Positions 47,108 to 54,830 of a stretch of DNA of 64,000 bases are shown in pieces. The DNA is taken from positions 372,001 to 436,000 of the forward strand of contig JAKSXM010000277.1 in the NCBI GenBank assembly GCA_022575985.1. Reading direction: 5' to 3'. Source of the stretch: Anagrus nilaparvatae. Taxonomy: Eukaryota > Arthropoda > Insecta > Hymenoptera > Mymaridae. The position numbers and the translations under genes are program-made. How positions within the stretch are numbered: position 1 is the first letter of the stretch; every line of letters starts with the position of its first letter. The notes below the pieces were generated by a model. That model did not search any database. It was not told where the DNA came from and saw nothing but the letters and a program-made list of their open reading frames with translations.

Positions 47108-47814
47108 ATGAAACCCCTAAGGTAAATATTAAAAAAATTATTTTGTAGTTTATAAAAAAATTATTTTAGTTTATTAAAAAATAAAAAAATTTATTTGTTT
47201 ATAGACTTTTGGGAAGAGCATACGATGTTAGCTCATCATGTGAGTTGATTGTGGGCATTTTGATATCCGATGAGCCTGTTGTCCAGATCGTGCTTCGAAA
47301 CTCCAAAGGTTTTGAGGTTGTTTTTGATGAAAATGCTTGGAATGATTTGACAACCAATCGTAAAATTATGGACTATTTTTTTGGGACTAATCCAAAACCT
47401 GACATTTCAAATTTTAATGATTCTGACATACGTATTACATTTATGAAGGTGAAAAAACAACTTGCAATTTCATTTGAAAAGAACGAGCAGAGGGTTACAA
47501 TTCTTGGAGCTACGTATTTTAATATTTTATTCGTAAGCACTGCAGCCAGCATGATATACGAAAGATGCAAGAACCATACCACGGAGATTAAAAATAAATT
47601 TAATGAATTTATGAATGTTATTGATATCAATGATAATAAACATGATGCTTTTAACAAAATTATTCAATCAGACAAGTATCAGAAAAATAATATTATTGAT
47701 TTAGAGGTATCGGCTCTCTGTCTCGATCAAATGCGTGAATACAAAAAAAAAATACTTGAGCAGCCAAATTTTCTGCATCCATTATTAGCTGGATTCCATC
47801 AAAATGGATTATAA
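47108..47814 (+). CDS. Orphan element protein A (spliced, 207 aa)
   Basis: Exon 1 is only 14 nt (47108-47121: ATG plus 11 nt), followed by an 83-nt intron (47122-47204) with GTAAAT donor and TTTATAG acceptor. Exon 2 is 47205-47814. The joined length divides evenly by three and supplies the Met that exon 2 lacks. The protein has no catalytic motif I recognise. It is mostly beta-rich in the first half (ELIVGILIS, VVQIVLRNS) and helical and polar towards the C-terminus. Proteins of this type seem to recur in insect elements of this kind, but I cannot assign a role. It is the only gene on the left that reads rightward, so it may be driven by the left TIR TATA box. Confidence 0.65.
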
Positions 47815-47996
47815 ATATATATATATTTTTTTAATGCTTTTTAAAAAAATGTAACCTGATATAATAATAATAATAATAATAATAATAGTAATAGAGTTTT
47901 CTAAAAAAATAAAATATGTATAACTTTTGTATGAAAAAAAAAAATTAAGGGATTTAAATAAATTGAAAAATATATTAATTTCAAATAAAAGTGTTT

Positions 47997-48491
47997 TTAT
48001 TTCTTTAAAAAAAAAAAAAAAAAAAAATTACAATACATCATTTTTTTCCTTAAATAAAATACATTTCTTAATGCACATATTGGCGATCCCATATTTCCAT
48101 GTTTTAAACACAAAAGTCCTTGATTACAATCATTCTGGATTCTGTATTTTATGTTTAAATCTTCCACATTTATTGCACTGATTCCTCTTTTTGCCAACCA
48201 TATTTTTTTTTCCAATCCTTTTACATAAATTTTTTTTGCACGTCTTAAACTATCGAATAATATATTCGATATTTCTTTGTAAGGTATATAACCTTCTTGC
48301 CATGACAAGCTATGATAATTATGTTTTAACCAATTCACTTGTTTTCTATCTTTTTTAGACAATTTTGAGATATGAAATGGTGGCTTGAATATAAAATGTT
48401 GAATGCTTGATTGACCACTCAAAATAGCCAATTCCTTAAGAATGAAATCCTGACCATGCTTGAAAAATTGTAAATCCACGTAGAAAGACAT
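47997..48491 (-). CDS. Orphan element protein B (about 155-164 aa)
   Basis: True ATG at 48491. It starts MSFYVDLQFFKHGQDFILKE and contains SWQEGYIPY and AKKIYVKGLEKKIWL, a pattern I associate with a widespread uncharacterised insect mobile-element protein. The early Asp-x-Gln on a predicted strand hints at an RNase-H-like fold, but this is speculative. The reading frame has no natural stop after its Cys/His-rich C-terminus (CLKHGNMGSPICAL). It runs through the poly-A tract at 48002-48027 and ends there, so the real C-terminus may differ. It lies 17 bp downstream of the major capsid gene on the same strand. Confidence 0.65.
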   Translation of the reverse strand: MSFYVDLQFFKHGQDFILKELAILSGQSSIQHFIFKPPFHISKLSKKDRKQVNWLKHNYHSLSWQEGYIPYKEISNILFDSLRRAKKIYVKGLEKKIWLAKRGISAINVEDLNIKYRIQNDCNQGLLCLKHGNMGSPICALRNVFYLRKKMMYCNFFFFFFLKK

Positions 48492-48508
48492 TTTGCGACT
48501 GACTAATT

Positions 48509-49726
48509 TTAGACTTGTTTTTCTATTAAATTACTATACGGATTGTAATAAATAACCCGATCGTATAAAATTAAACAATGAGCAACGGTTTTGTTAGGCA
48601 AGGGTGCTGCGAACTCAAATTCAATTCTCAAGTCAATGCTGGAAACTTTTATTGTAGGATCTGAATTAGAACAATTGAAAACTATTAAAGGTGAATCATT
48701 TTTGTAGTCAGTCATGCTTAATTTTTGTTTGCCACTTTCACCGTAATAAGCCAATTGAAATTCAGTAAACATTTGATAGGCTGTTACATATTTTCCACTA
48801 TTAAAGTCCAAATCTAAATTTTCACTGGGATATTGTTGAGAATTTAAAAATAGTCTGCAGTTTCGCAATTGACAATGATCAAATTTACTCATGTCAGCAT
48901 GAATATTTTCATTTCTGTTAGTCTGAAATCCTACAATTACAAATAGTGGTTTATCTATTGGATTGAAATTTCTAATTTGCCAGACTGCTCGATCGTTTGT
49001 AGTAAGATTTGGATTACTGTAATGATCCCATGTTCTGAAAAAAAGAGGAACTTTACGCCCACTCTCTAATATTTTTAACATTCTCAATTTATACGGATCA
49101 ATAACTTCGACTTTAGGCAAACGCCATGCCATTTTTATTATTTCTATATCAAGATCTGTAATAGGCGTCTGTCCAGCACCGACCTGTTGATAAATGCAAT
49201 TTTTGTCACTTCGACTTCTGACAAAAACCAACTGCATCGGACTAAATATAATTATTTTATCGAAATCTTCAAAAATACCCATCAATTTTTTCATTGGCAC
49301 GCATAGATAGATCATTTCATTTTTTACAACAGTCATTTGACTGGTACCCATTTCACTCAGTTGTGCAGTCTCTGCATAGGTCTCTGAAACTGCTGATTTC
49401 ATGGATACTGTGACTCCTGGGTTTCGAATCTCATCAATTGTATGTCCATTTAATTCAAGTCTTATTTCGCTAAATAAAAATAATAAGAAATTTTTTGACA
49501 ATGTAACTTCGTTTACGGTTGCTGGAGCTATATCTTTTAATTTTGCTTCTATGTATAAGTAACTTTCGTGCGGGTATATGAAAGATGACTGATCTTGAAC
49601 GGCAATTCGTATCTCATCGGATTTCTTGAGTCCTGAATTGGCAAACGGTAAGAAACTTTGAACTTGTATTCTTGTTATACTTTCATCTTTTTTTATAGGA
49701 TCAAGTATATTTAAAATGTGCGACAT
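48509..49726 (-). CDS. Major capsid protein, double jelly-roll type
   Basis: 405 aa from ATG 49726. It fits the capsid protein of Polinton/adintovirus-like insect elements: DEIRIAVQDQSSFIYPHESY near residue 36, LFSEIRLELNGHTIDEIRNP near 88, a mid-protein SGRKVPLFFRTWDHYSNP, and the C-terminal strand pair VSSIDLRIEFEFAAPLPNKT followed by YDRVIYYNPYSNLI. Such proteins form the hexon-like trimers of the shell. The frame is intact, with no stop or shift. It is encoded just upstream of protein B and downstream of protein C in a leftward gene block with the minor capsid, protease and PLA2 genes. Confidence 0.8.
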   Translation of the reverse strand: MSHILNILDPIKKDESITRIQVQSFLPFANSGLKKSDEIRIAVQDQSSFIYPHESYLYIEAKLKDIAPATVNEVTLSKNFLLFLFSEIRLELNGHTIDEIRNPGVTVSMKSAVSETYAETAQLSEMGTSQMTVVKNEMIYLCVPMKKLMGIFEDFDKIIIFSPMQLVFVRSRSDKNCIYQQVGAGQTPITDLDIEIIKMAWRLPKVEVIDPYKLRMLKILESGRKVPLFFRTWDHYSNPNLTTNDRAVWQIRNFNPIDKPLFVIVGFQTNRNENIHADMSKFDHCQLRNCRLFLNSQQYPSENLDLDFNSGKYVTAYQMFTEFQLAYYGESGKQKLSMTDYKNDSPLIVFNCSNSDPTIKVSSIDLRIEFEFAAPLPNKTVAHCLILYDRVIYYNPYSNLIEKQV

Positions 49727-49738
49727 TTTTATTTTTTT

Positions 49739-49948
49739 TTATAAGTATTTTTTTTTATAAGTATTATTAACAATGTAACCCAAGGATTTTAGAAAAAGCA
49801 CGTTTTTTTGAGATAACGTTTTAATTTTTGCTGGGTTTGAAATTACTGGTGCTGCTGCTGCTGCAGATGCGGATGATCTGTTTTCGACACTTGTCGACAA
49901 ATTAATGACATCATCGTAGCAATTTCTTTGATTATATATTATTGGCAT
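49739..49948 (-). CDS. Small conserved-looking protein C (69 aa)
   Basis: ATG at 49948 overlaps the last codons of the minor capsid gene by 10 nt, which suggests translational coupling or a shared transcript. An Ala/Ser-rich middle (SSASAAAAAPV) leads to a C-terminal KTLSQKNVLFLKSLGY, a short motif I have seen in proteins from related elements. Possibly a minor virion component or peptide. No function can be assigned. Confidence 0.55.
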   Translation of the reverse strand: MPIIYNQRNCYDDVINLSTSVENRSSASAAAAAPVISNPAKIKTLSQKNVLFLKSLGYIVNNTYKKKYL

Positions 49949-50664
49949 TTTCGCAGATGTAAAAGAACTACAGAATTTTCACCTCTGAAATCAATTAGCG
50001 AATCGGCTTGGTCGCAAAGGCGAATTTGAATGTTGTCGATCGTTCGAGTGTGAATCGGCAAATAAATTACATGTGTTGGATTCTCGATTATTTTATACCC
50101 TGGAGAGACATTGGGGAAAAATTCATACAATGTATGTGATGCTTCTCCATTACTAAAGCTATTATGAACTATATTGCATTGAACACGTATAGATTCGACG
50201 TTCAATATATTTACGAGATTTTGAGACTCGTATTTTTTAAATGCATCTAATTTGACTGGGTCAAAGCCCAAAATCGAACCAATATTTCTTTCTTTTTCAA
50301 AGTCAATTTTATATCGAGAGTAGACTTGCGAGCGCAACGTTTGATGATTAGCAGTAATGTAAAGCGGCTGGTCAATAAGCTCTTTCGGTGCGGTTTCTGG
50401 CAACGAATTATTCTTATGGCGTTCCTTCAGCTCGAGGTTCAAAAAATTTTCAATATCTTCCAATTCGTAGCTGCCTTCTACAATTTCTATATGTTTATTC
50501 TCGTCATACCAAAACAAATTATTAGTTTTATTTATGTTTGCAATCGAGAACCAACAGGATAGTCCTGTTAGACCAATTTCGTAATCACATGTCAAATTAA
50601 TCGGGGGAAAAAAATCCGCTGACAGCACCGATTCGGTACCATTAAGTTGTATCGTAAAACTCAT
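49939..50664 (-). CDS. Minor capsid (penton-like) protein
   Basis: Start chosen at ATG 50664 (MSFTIQLNGTESVLSADFFP); the frame is open a little further but without ATG. 241 aa. The C-terminus carries LYEFFPNVSPGYKIIENPTH and VIYLPIHTRTIDNIQIRLCD, then DFRGENSVVLLHLR, the signature block of Polinton-type minor capsid proteins. These form the vertex (penton) with a single jelly roll. Intact. It sits between protease and major capsid genes, the usual morphogenesis neighbourhood. Confidence 0.78.
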   Translation of the reverse strand: MSFTIQLNGTESVLSADFFPPINLTCDYEIGLTGLSCWFSIANINKTNNLFWYDENKHIEIVEGSYELEDIENFLNLELKERHKNNSLPETAPKELIDQPLYITANHQTLRSQVYSRYKIDFEKERNIGSILGFDPVKLDAFKKYESQNLVNILNVESIRVQCNIVHNSFSNGEASHTLYEFFPNVSPGYKIIENPTHVIYLPIHTRTIDNIQIRLCDQADSLIDFRGENSVVLLHLRKCQ

Positions 50665-50693
50665 TCTTGTAAATGAAAGTTTTTTCACTCAGC

Positions 50694-51008
50694 TTAGTCT
50701 TTTAAGGATTTTAAGAAGCGTATACAAAGCTGGCCACAGTTACTTGAGCCAAAAGTTTGAAATTGATTGCGATTGTATATGATGGTTACTTTAGGCCCCA
50801 TGTAATCAATAAATTCCACTGGTGGTTCAATATTTCCAAAACTATCAAAATATTTTACTAAATTTCCACGTTTGGAGTAGGAAACCCAGTGGCTACCTTG
50901 ATTAGCTGACGAATCTAAATTTAATATGCCATCCTCGTTTCTGTATGGTTTATTCGGCAACCTGTCTTTCATAAAGACACCTCGAAAGTATTTGATCCCT
51001 TTGGTCAT
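50694..51008 (-). CDS. Maturation cysteine protease, adenain/Ulp1-like
   Basis: 104 aa from the only Met (51008). Catalytic residues are in place: His40 in GSHWV, Asp55 in YFDSFG, and Cys91 in SNCGQLC. YFRGVFMKDRLP is the family's N-terminal block. Such proteases mature the capsid by cutting scaffold or core proteins. The conserved sequence begins before the Met: the frame is open upstream through GPTTDEQLIS and into an A15 tract at 51055-51069. The same tract is read by the preceding PLA2 gene in another frame. The true N-terminus may therefore come from a frameshift or slippage product or an unseen exon. Confidence 0.8.
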   Translation of the reverse strand: MTKGIKYFRGVFMKDRLPNKPYRNEDGILNLDSSANQGSHWVSYSKRGNLVKYFDSFGNIEPPVEFIDYMGPKVTIIYNRNQFQTFGSSNCGQLCIRFLKSLKD

Positions 51009-51021
51009 TGAAATGAGTTGC

Positions 51022-51771
51022 TCATCGGTTGTGGGACCTTTTAAAGAAGGTAAATTTTTTTTTTTTTTTAATGCATTTGGTCTTTATCTTTTTTTTTCTG
51101 ATTCCTGCTCCTTTTATTTTTTTTTTCTTATTTTTCTTGGATTTGATACCACTGCCTGCATATTTCTTGTACGGTTTGAGATGCAATCCCTTACCTTGCT
51201 TTTTTTTCATCATATCGCGTATCGTTTTATATAAGGTTACACCACCTACAATTCCATGAATAGCAGGCAAGAGAAATCCTCGTCCGAGTTTCGATTTTTT
51301 CGCTTGCTTCTTGCTCCTTTTTTTTCGCATTCCCATGCCTAAGAATTTTTTTGCTCCGATTATCGAGGTAACACCAGAGGCAGCGAGTTTTTCGCCAAGA
51401 CTTGCGTCCTTTGCTCGTATCCTCTCCTTCGCTGCTTGAATCAATTGTTGATCGGCCTTATGTCGAGTTTCTAAATCCGAATTCTCGTAATAAGCAATAT
51501 CATGTAGTTTGCACGCTGAATCAAGTGGATTTATACCTTTATCGCCTCTAGCCAATCTTTCAGGAACCTTAGTCCCCGGCCCGCACCTAAGGTGGAGGGG
51601 AGGGGATGGTTAGCATTAAATAAATTTAATTTTAAATTTTGATTTTTTGAATTTTTTTTTTTTTTACCAATTATATCCTTTTATGTGAAATTCCCAGGGC
51701 AACTTGTTAATTATTGTATTAATAATTCCCCTACCTCTTGGTCTAGCAACTGATAAATTTCTACTAATCAT
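51022..51771 (-). CDS. Phospholipase A2, parvovirus VP1u-like (spliced)
   Basis: Exon 1 is 51771-51668 (34 codons plus two bases), the intron 51667-51587 (81 nt: GTAAAA donor, branch-like GCTAAC, pyrimidine tract, TTAG), exon 2 51586-51022. Total 669 nt, 222 aa. The Ca2+-binding loop Cys-Gly-Pro-Gly follows immediately after the splice junction. The catalytic His-Asp pair lies in LDSACKLHDIAYY. Virion-associated PLA2 domains of this kind breach endosomal membranes in parvoviruses; here that role is inference. The C-terminal third is very basic and Lys-rich. Without the intron no start codon precedes the Ca2+ loop, which supports the splice model. Confidence 0.78.
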
Positions 51772-51891
51772 AACTGCTTCATTTGCTAGCCTTTTATACA
51801 CTATCAAAAGAACGCTATTTGCACGCGATTATATAAATCATTAGTAATGCAATTTTTTATTTAGTTTAAACGTAACATTGAATCCATCAAA
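51772..51891. promoter_or_regulatory. Divergent promoter region
   Basis: Only 120 bp separate the start of the leftward PLA2 gene from the rightward ATPase start. The interval is AT-rich and includes TTTTATACA (minus-strand TATA-like TGTATAAAAG at 51801-51792) about 20 bp upstream of the PLA2 ATG. It probably holds both promoters. Confidence 0.45.
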
Positions 51892-52575
51892 ATGAGAGTT
51901 GTGCGTCAACCTTCGAAAATTGAAATAATAAATTTTGCTGTTTCTGACAAGCACAAGCTCAGGCTTTTTCAAAACGTACCAAATAATATTAGGGCTATCG
52001 TTTCGGGGCCAAGCAACATTGGAAAGACATACGCTTTAGTCAGTTTATTGTTATCTGAAAATGGTCCACCATTTTTAAATTCATACTTATACTCGACAAC
52101 TTTATTTCAAGATATTTACAATTATTATAGATACGTTTTAACGGGAATTGAAGGGTTTGGTTATTTTGAAAGCCCAAACTGTGATAACGTCGTTAGACCA
52201 AGTCAGGCTAAACCTTTTAGCGTAGTACTTTTCGATGATGTGTCTGGTGAAGATAAATCAGTAATTAATGAATATTTTACTCATGGAAGGCATTATAATC
52301 AGAGCTGTTTTTTCTTATGTCAAAGTTACACCTGTTCCGATAAGCATGCAATTAGAGATAATGCAAATTACCTTGTAATTTTCCGACAAGATGAATTAAA
52401 TTTGTTAAACTTATATAAGAATCACGTAATTGGAGACATGACATTCAAACAGTTTGTAGACATGTGCTCGTTTGCCTGGAATACCGAAGAGTATGCTTTT
52501 CTTGTAATAGACAAAGAACTCGGATTGGCGAATGGGCGTTATAAAGTAGGATTTAATGATCATATAATCCTGTAA
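51892..52575 (+). CDS. FtsK/HerA-type genome packaging ATPase
   Basis: 227 aa from ATG 51892. Walker A GPSNIGKT at residues 39-46, Walker B VVLFDD at 111-116, and a later FFLCQSYT segment near 140 in the sensor position. Size and motif spacing fit the A32-like packaging ATPases of Polintons, adintoviruses and relatives, which pump DNA into the capsid. Intact. It heads the rightward gene block, with the next gene 37 bp downstream. Confidence 0.85.
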   Translation: MRVVRQPSKIEIINFAVSDKHKLRLFQNVPNNIRAIVSGPSNIGKTYALVSLLLSENGPPFLNSYLYSTTLFQDIYNYYRYVLTGIEGFGYFESPNCDNVVRPSQAKPFSVVLFDDVSGEDKSVINEYFTHGRHYNQSCFFLCQSYTCSDKHAIRDNANYLVIFRQDELNLLNLYKNHVIGDMTFKQFVDMCSFAWNTEEYAFLVIDKELGLANGRYKVGFNDHIIL

Positions 52576-52612
52576 AAATTAGCAGTTTGCAGTCAGATGT
52601 CAAACTATCAAC

Positions 52613-53166
52613 ATGAATTTTAAAGACGAGAAAATAGCTGAAGAAATTGAGCGAACTCAACAAATTATACGAAAAAAAATGAACGTGCTGAAAGAAAAAT
52701 ATTCAAACGAGGACGCAAGTTTTGCTAAATTATACAAGCCAATTATTGACCCGCTTGAAAATATTGCTAAAAAATATAATAATAATGATAATAATAATAA
52801 TATTAATAATAATAATAATAATAATAATGTCAATAGTGAAATTAAAAGTTCGGATAAAATAAAAAATGATAGTAAAAAGAGAAAAATTTTTGACGTATCT
52901 TCAATTTTAGCATCACATTCAAAATATCCAAATAAAAGACTCCATGAAAATCCTGAGTTTGAAAACGCGGAGTTTATAGCACTTGACAACAACAACAATA
53001 CAAATTTTGAACAGCATGCAAACGCTGCTTCAAATTTTAATGTTAATGAGCAGCGTGACATACATGAAGCGCCTCAAATAAATGACGTTGATGATGATGG
53101 CGTTGGAGTTGACGACGACGAAGACGTCGTCGACGTCGACGCCAACGACGACAATGATGATGCTGC

Positions 53167-53198
<32 letters not shown>

Positions 53199-53916
53199 AT
53201 TATTACGATGATGCAATGGAAACTTTAAATCTATCTGATTATTTGGAAACTATACATCCCTTGCCTCGCTCATATCTCGAAAATTTTTACAAAAATTCGA
53301 AAAATTCTGACTCGGTTTATGGTCCATACGTTAAAGATGACGAAAGGCTTTTTTTAGGTAACAAGTCATTGACATTTGCATCAAATGGAGATGTGGTAAT
53401 TGGTAATGAATTCAGGTATCCGGCTAGCAATGGTTTATATCATTTATTATTTATAAAGGAACCTGTACGTGACAGGTACACGGATTTGGATAAGGAAAAT
53501 TACCTTGAAATAATGAGACATACTGGTGCACATTTAAACAAAGCAGGTCGCATTAAAAGCAGTGTAAATGAAAAGTATAGAACATTAATTTCAGCATTGT
53601 CAAAAAAAAAGACAAAAAATAACCACACAGGGCAGGGATTATTTGAAAAAAAAAAAAAAAATTGGAAAGATTCAATGGGGTTTTCGTTGAAATGCCCAAA
53701 TTACAGACTAATGTAGTTCGACTGGATGGGAGACCAAAGCAATTTGTTTACTTTGACGATCCGAATGAGCTTGTCCAACGTCTCAGACTTTTGGTTAGCG
53801 AAAAGCAGGCGGGAAATACGAGCGTTGACTCAGAAATTGCATCCATTATAGAAGAACTCGCTGAGCTAAAAATTATTATAAATAAGAGTGCGAGAACAAA
53901 AATTATGTCATTTTAA
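52613..53916 (+). CDS. Orphan element protein D, frame broken at an A16 tract
   Basis: Frame 1 (52613-53716) starts with a helical block IIRKKMNVLKEKY, then Asn runs encoded by (AAT)n, then an Asp/Ala-rich acidic middle (GAT/GCT repeats). A conserved-looking half follows: SDSVYGPYVKDDERLFLGNK, NGLYHLLFIKEPV, and TGAHLNKAGRIKSS. After GQGLFEKKKK the frame becomes meaningless. The conserved ending VYFDDPNELVQRLRLL ... IIEELAELKIII lies in the -1 frame (53662-53916). The switch is in the A16 run at 53646-53661. Related insect proteins have both halves in one chain. Role unknown; the gene follows the ATPase. Confidence 0.65.
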
Positions 53917-53918
53917 AG

Positions 53919-54257
53919 ATGCCTGTAGACAAGTTTGGATTGAGTGAGGTTAAAAAACGAAAAGGCGACTCATTTTCTTTTTATGAATCTGGAAAATGGC
54001 ACAAGTTTTATAAATCCATTACGCTTGAGCAAGAAATTATAAGCCAAAAAATCAAGGAGCTCGCTAATCAAGTTAGCAGTTTAAACATTAAAAAAATTTA
54101 TGAAGTTGAAAATTTAATTAAAAACGCTATCAATTCTGGCATAGAAAAAAATTTTAAAAGTACTCTTACAGCTCAGCAACTTGAGTTTCTCTTAGGAAAC
54201 GATGAAAAAGTGAGAAAAATTAGAGAAGAATTTGAAATAATTCTAGTTTTATATTAG
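53919..54257 (+). CDS. Orphan element protein E (112 aa)
   Basis: ATG 53919, two bases after the stop of protein D's second frame, so it probably shares its transcript. Starts MPVDKFGLSEVKKRKGDSFS. The middle is a probable coiled coil (LEQEIISQKIKELANQVSSL). Some Polinton-like elements have a short protein beginning with a DKFG motif, but no function is known to me. A fibre- or tail-like structural protein is one guess. Confidence 0.5.
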   Translation: MPVDKFGLSEVKKRKGDSFSFYESGKWHKFYKSITLEQEIISQKIKELANQVSSLNIKKIYEVENLIKNAINSGIEKNFKSTLTAQQLEFLLGNDEKVRKIREEFEIILVLY

Positions 54258-54555
54258 AAATAAAATAAGATTCGTCTTTGAAAAATAAAAAATCATCGAT
54301 AGTATTAATATCTAACATATGAATAAAGTGAATAAAATGTCTTGATGCAATTTCTTGAAGACTGCGAATTTCATTTATTTTTAAACAATTACACTCAATA
54401 TTCATTTTTTTTAGCAAGAGAAACTCAAGACTGCAAGGTACGGGCCAACAACAAAATATTTTTTTCATCTCTTTAACAGGTTTTCGCCTCTTCCTCTTAA
54501 CGCACGCGATTTTTATACGTGTGTTAAAAGAATCTATACTTTCGATCGCGAGCAT
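54220..54555 (-). CDS. Hypothetical protein F (about 111 aa)
   Basis: ATG 54555 (an upstream GTG extends the frame by 7 codons). It overlaps the 3' end of protein E on the other strand by 38 nt. The sequence is basic (VKRKRRKPVKEMKKIF) with a CNCLKINEIRSLQEIASRHF segment that faintly recalls a SOCS-box start. I would not claim that. It could be a chance frame, but its position just inside the right TIR mirrors gene A at the left. Confidence 0.3.
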   Translation of the reverse strand: MLAIESIDSFNTRIKIACVKRKRRKPVKEMKKIFCCWPVPCSLEFLLLKKMNIECNCLKINEIRSLQEIASRHFIHFIHMLDINTIDDFLFFKDESYFISNIKLELFQILL

Positions 54556-54629
54556 AAATTTTTTTTTAAAATACACGTGCAGGTATTTTTTTCTTAGCGG
54601 GTCAGGCTTAAAACCACGAGTTAAAAATG

Positions 54630-54646
54630 GGGGGGGGGGGGGAGGG
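54630..54646 (+). repeat. Poly-G tract
   Basis: A run of about 14 G interrupted by one A. The left subterminal region has a matching but shorter C7 run at 46919-46925. Both lie near a CCTGCACGTGT sequence (left 46884 region, right minus strand 54585-54575). Confidence 0.5.
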
Positions 54647-54683
54647 GTAGTGATTAATTAATTGCATTAAAATTTTCAAGTCA

Positions 54684-54824
54684 CGCTTAACCAGCAACTT
54701 CATAGCCATAAGTTTATACAGATGCGGGTGCAGGTACGTGAAAAATCCCATGCGGGAGCAGAATCCGGACCTGACACCTAAAAAACCCCATGCGGGGGCA
54801 AACCTCCCGCTTTTATATACTACT
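54684..54824 (-). repeat. Right terminal inverted repeat
   Basis: Inverse of 46476-46616, with the inward TATA box at 54819-54810 and three GCNCCCGCAT motifs. Confidence 0.9.
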
Positions 54825-54830
54825 TCCAAA

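Larger units (their letters stand above)
46476..54824. mobile_element. Short Polinton/Maverick-like virus-like element, 8349 bp
   Basis: Ends AGTAGTATATAAAAG and the inverse CTTTTATATACTACT, with 141-bp terminal inverted repeats and a 6-bp duplication TCCAAA (46470-46475, 54825-54830). AGT ends and 6-bp duplications are Polinton hallmarks. It encodes all four Polinton/adenovirus-type morphogenesis proteins and a phospholipase A2, plus orphan proteins. No family B DNA polymerase and no integrase is visible. Full Polintons are normally about 15-20 kb, so this is either a deletion derivative or a separate small lineage. The empty target, seen in the related repeat at 55590-55640, runs AATTTTCCAAATTTAAC. 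Confidence 0.88.

Noticed and set aside
50926..51259. Plus-strand Phe-rich frames
   Set aside because: Antisense of the Lys-rich PLA2 C-terminus and its A tracts.
52657..53061. Minus-strand 134-aa Leu-rich protein
   Set aside because: It is the antisense of the Asn-rich (AAT)n part of protein D, so the Leu runs have no independent support.
54220..54555. SOCS-box protein
   Set aside because: SLQEIASRHF loosely resembles a SOCS-box start, but the downstream conserved residues are missing. Kept only as hypothetical.
46476..54824. Integrated densovirus or parvovirus
   Set aside because: The PLA2 domain is parvovirus-like, but there is no NS1 helicase, and the capsid, protease and ATPase set with AGT ends and 6-bp duplication is Polinton-like.
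39606..54824. Helitron and virus-like element as one composite element
   Set aside because: The Helitron ends at 39133 with its own hairpin, a foldback separates them, and the virus-like element has its own TIRs and target duplication.
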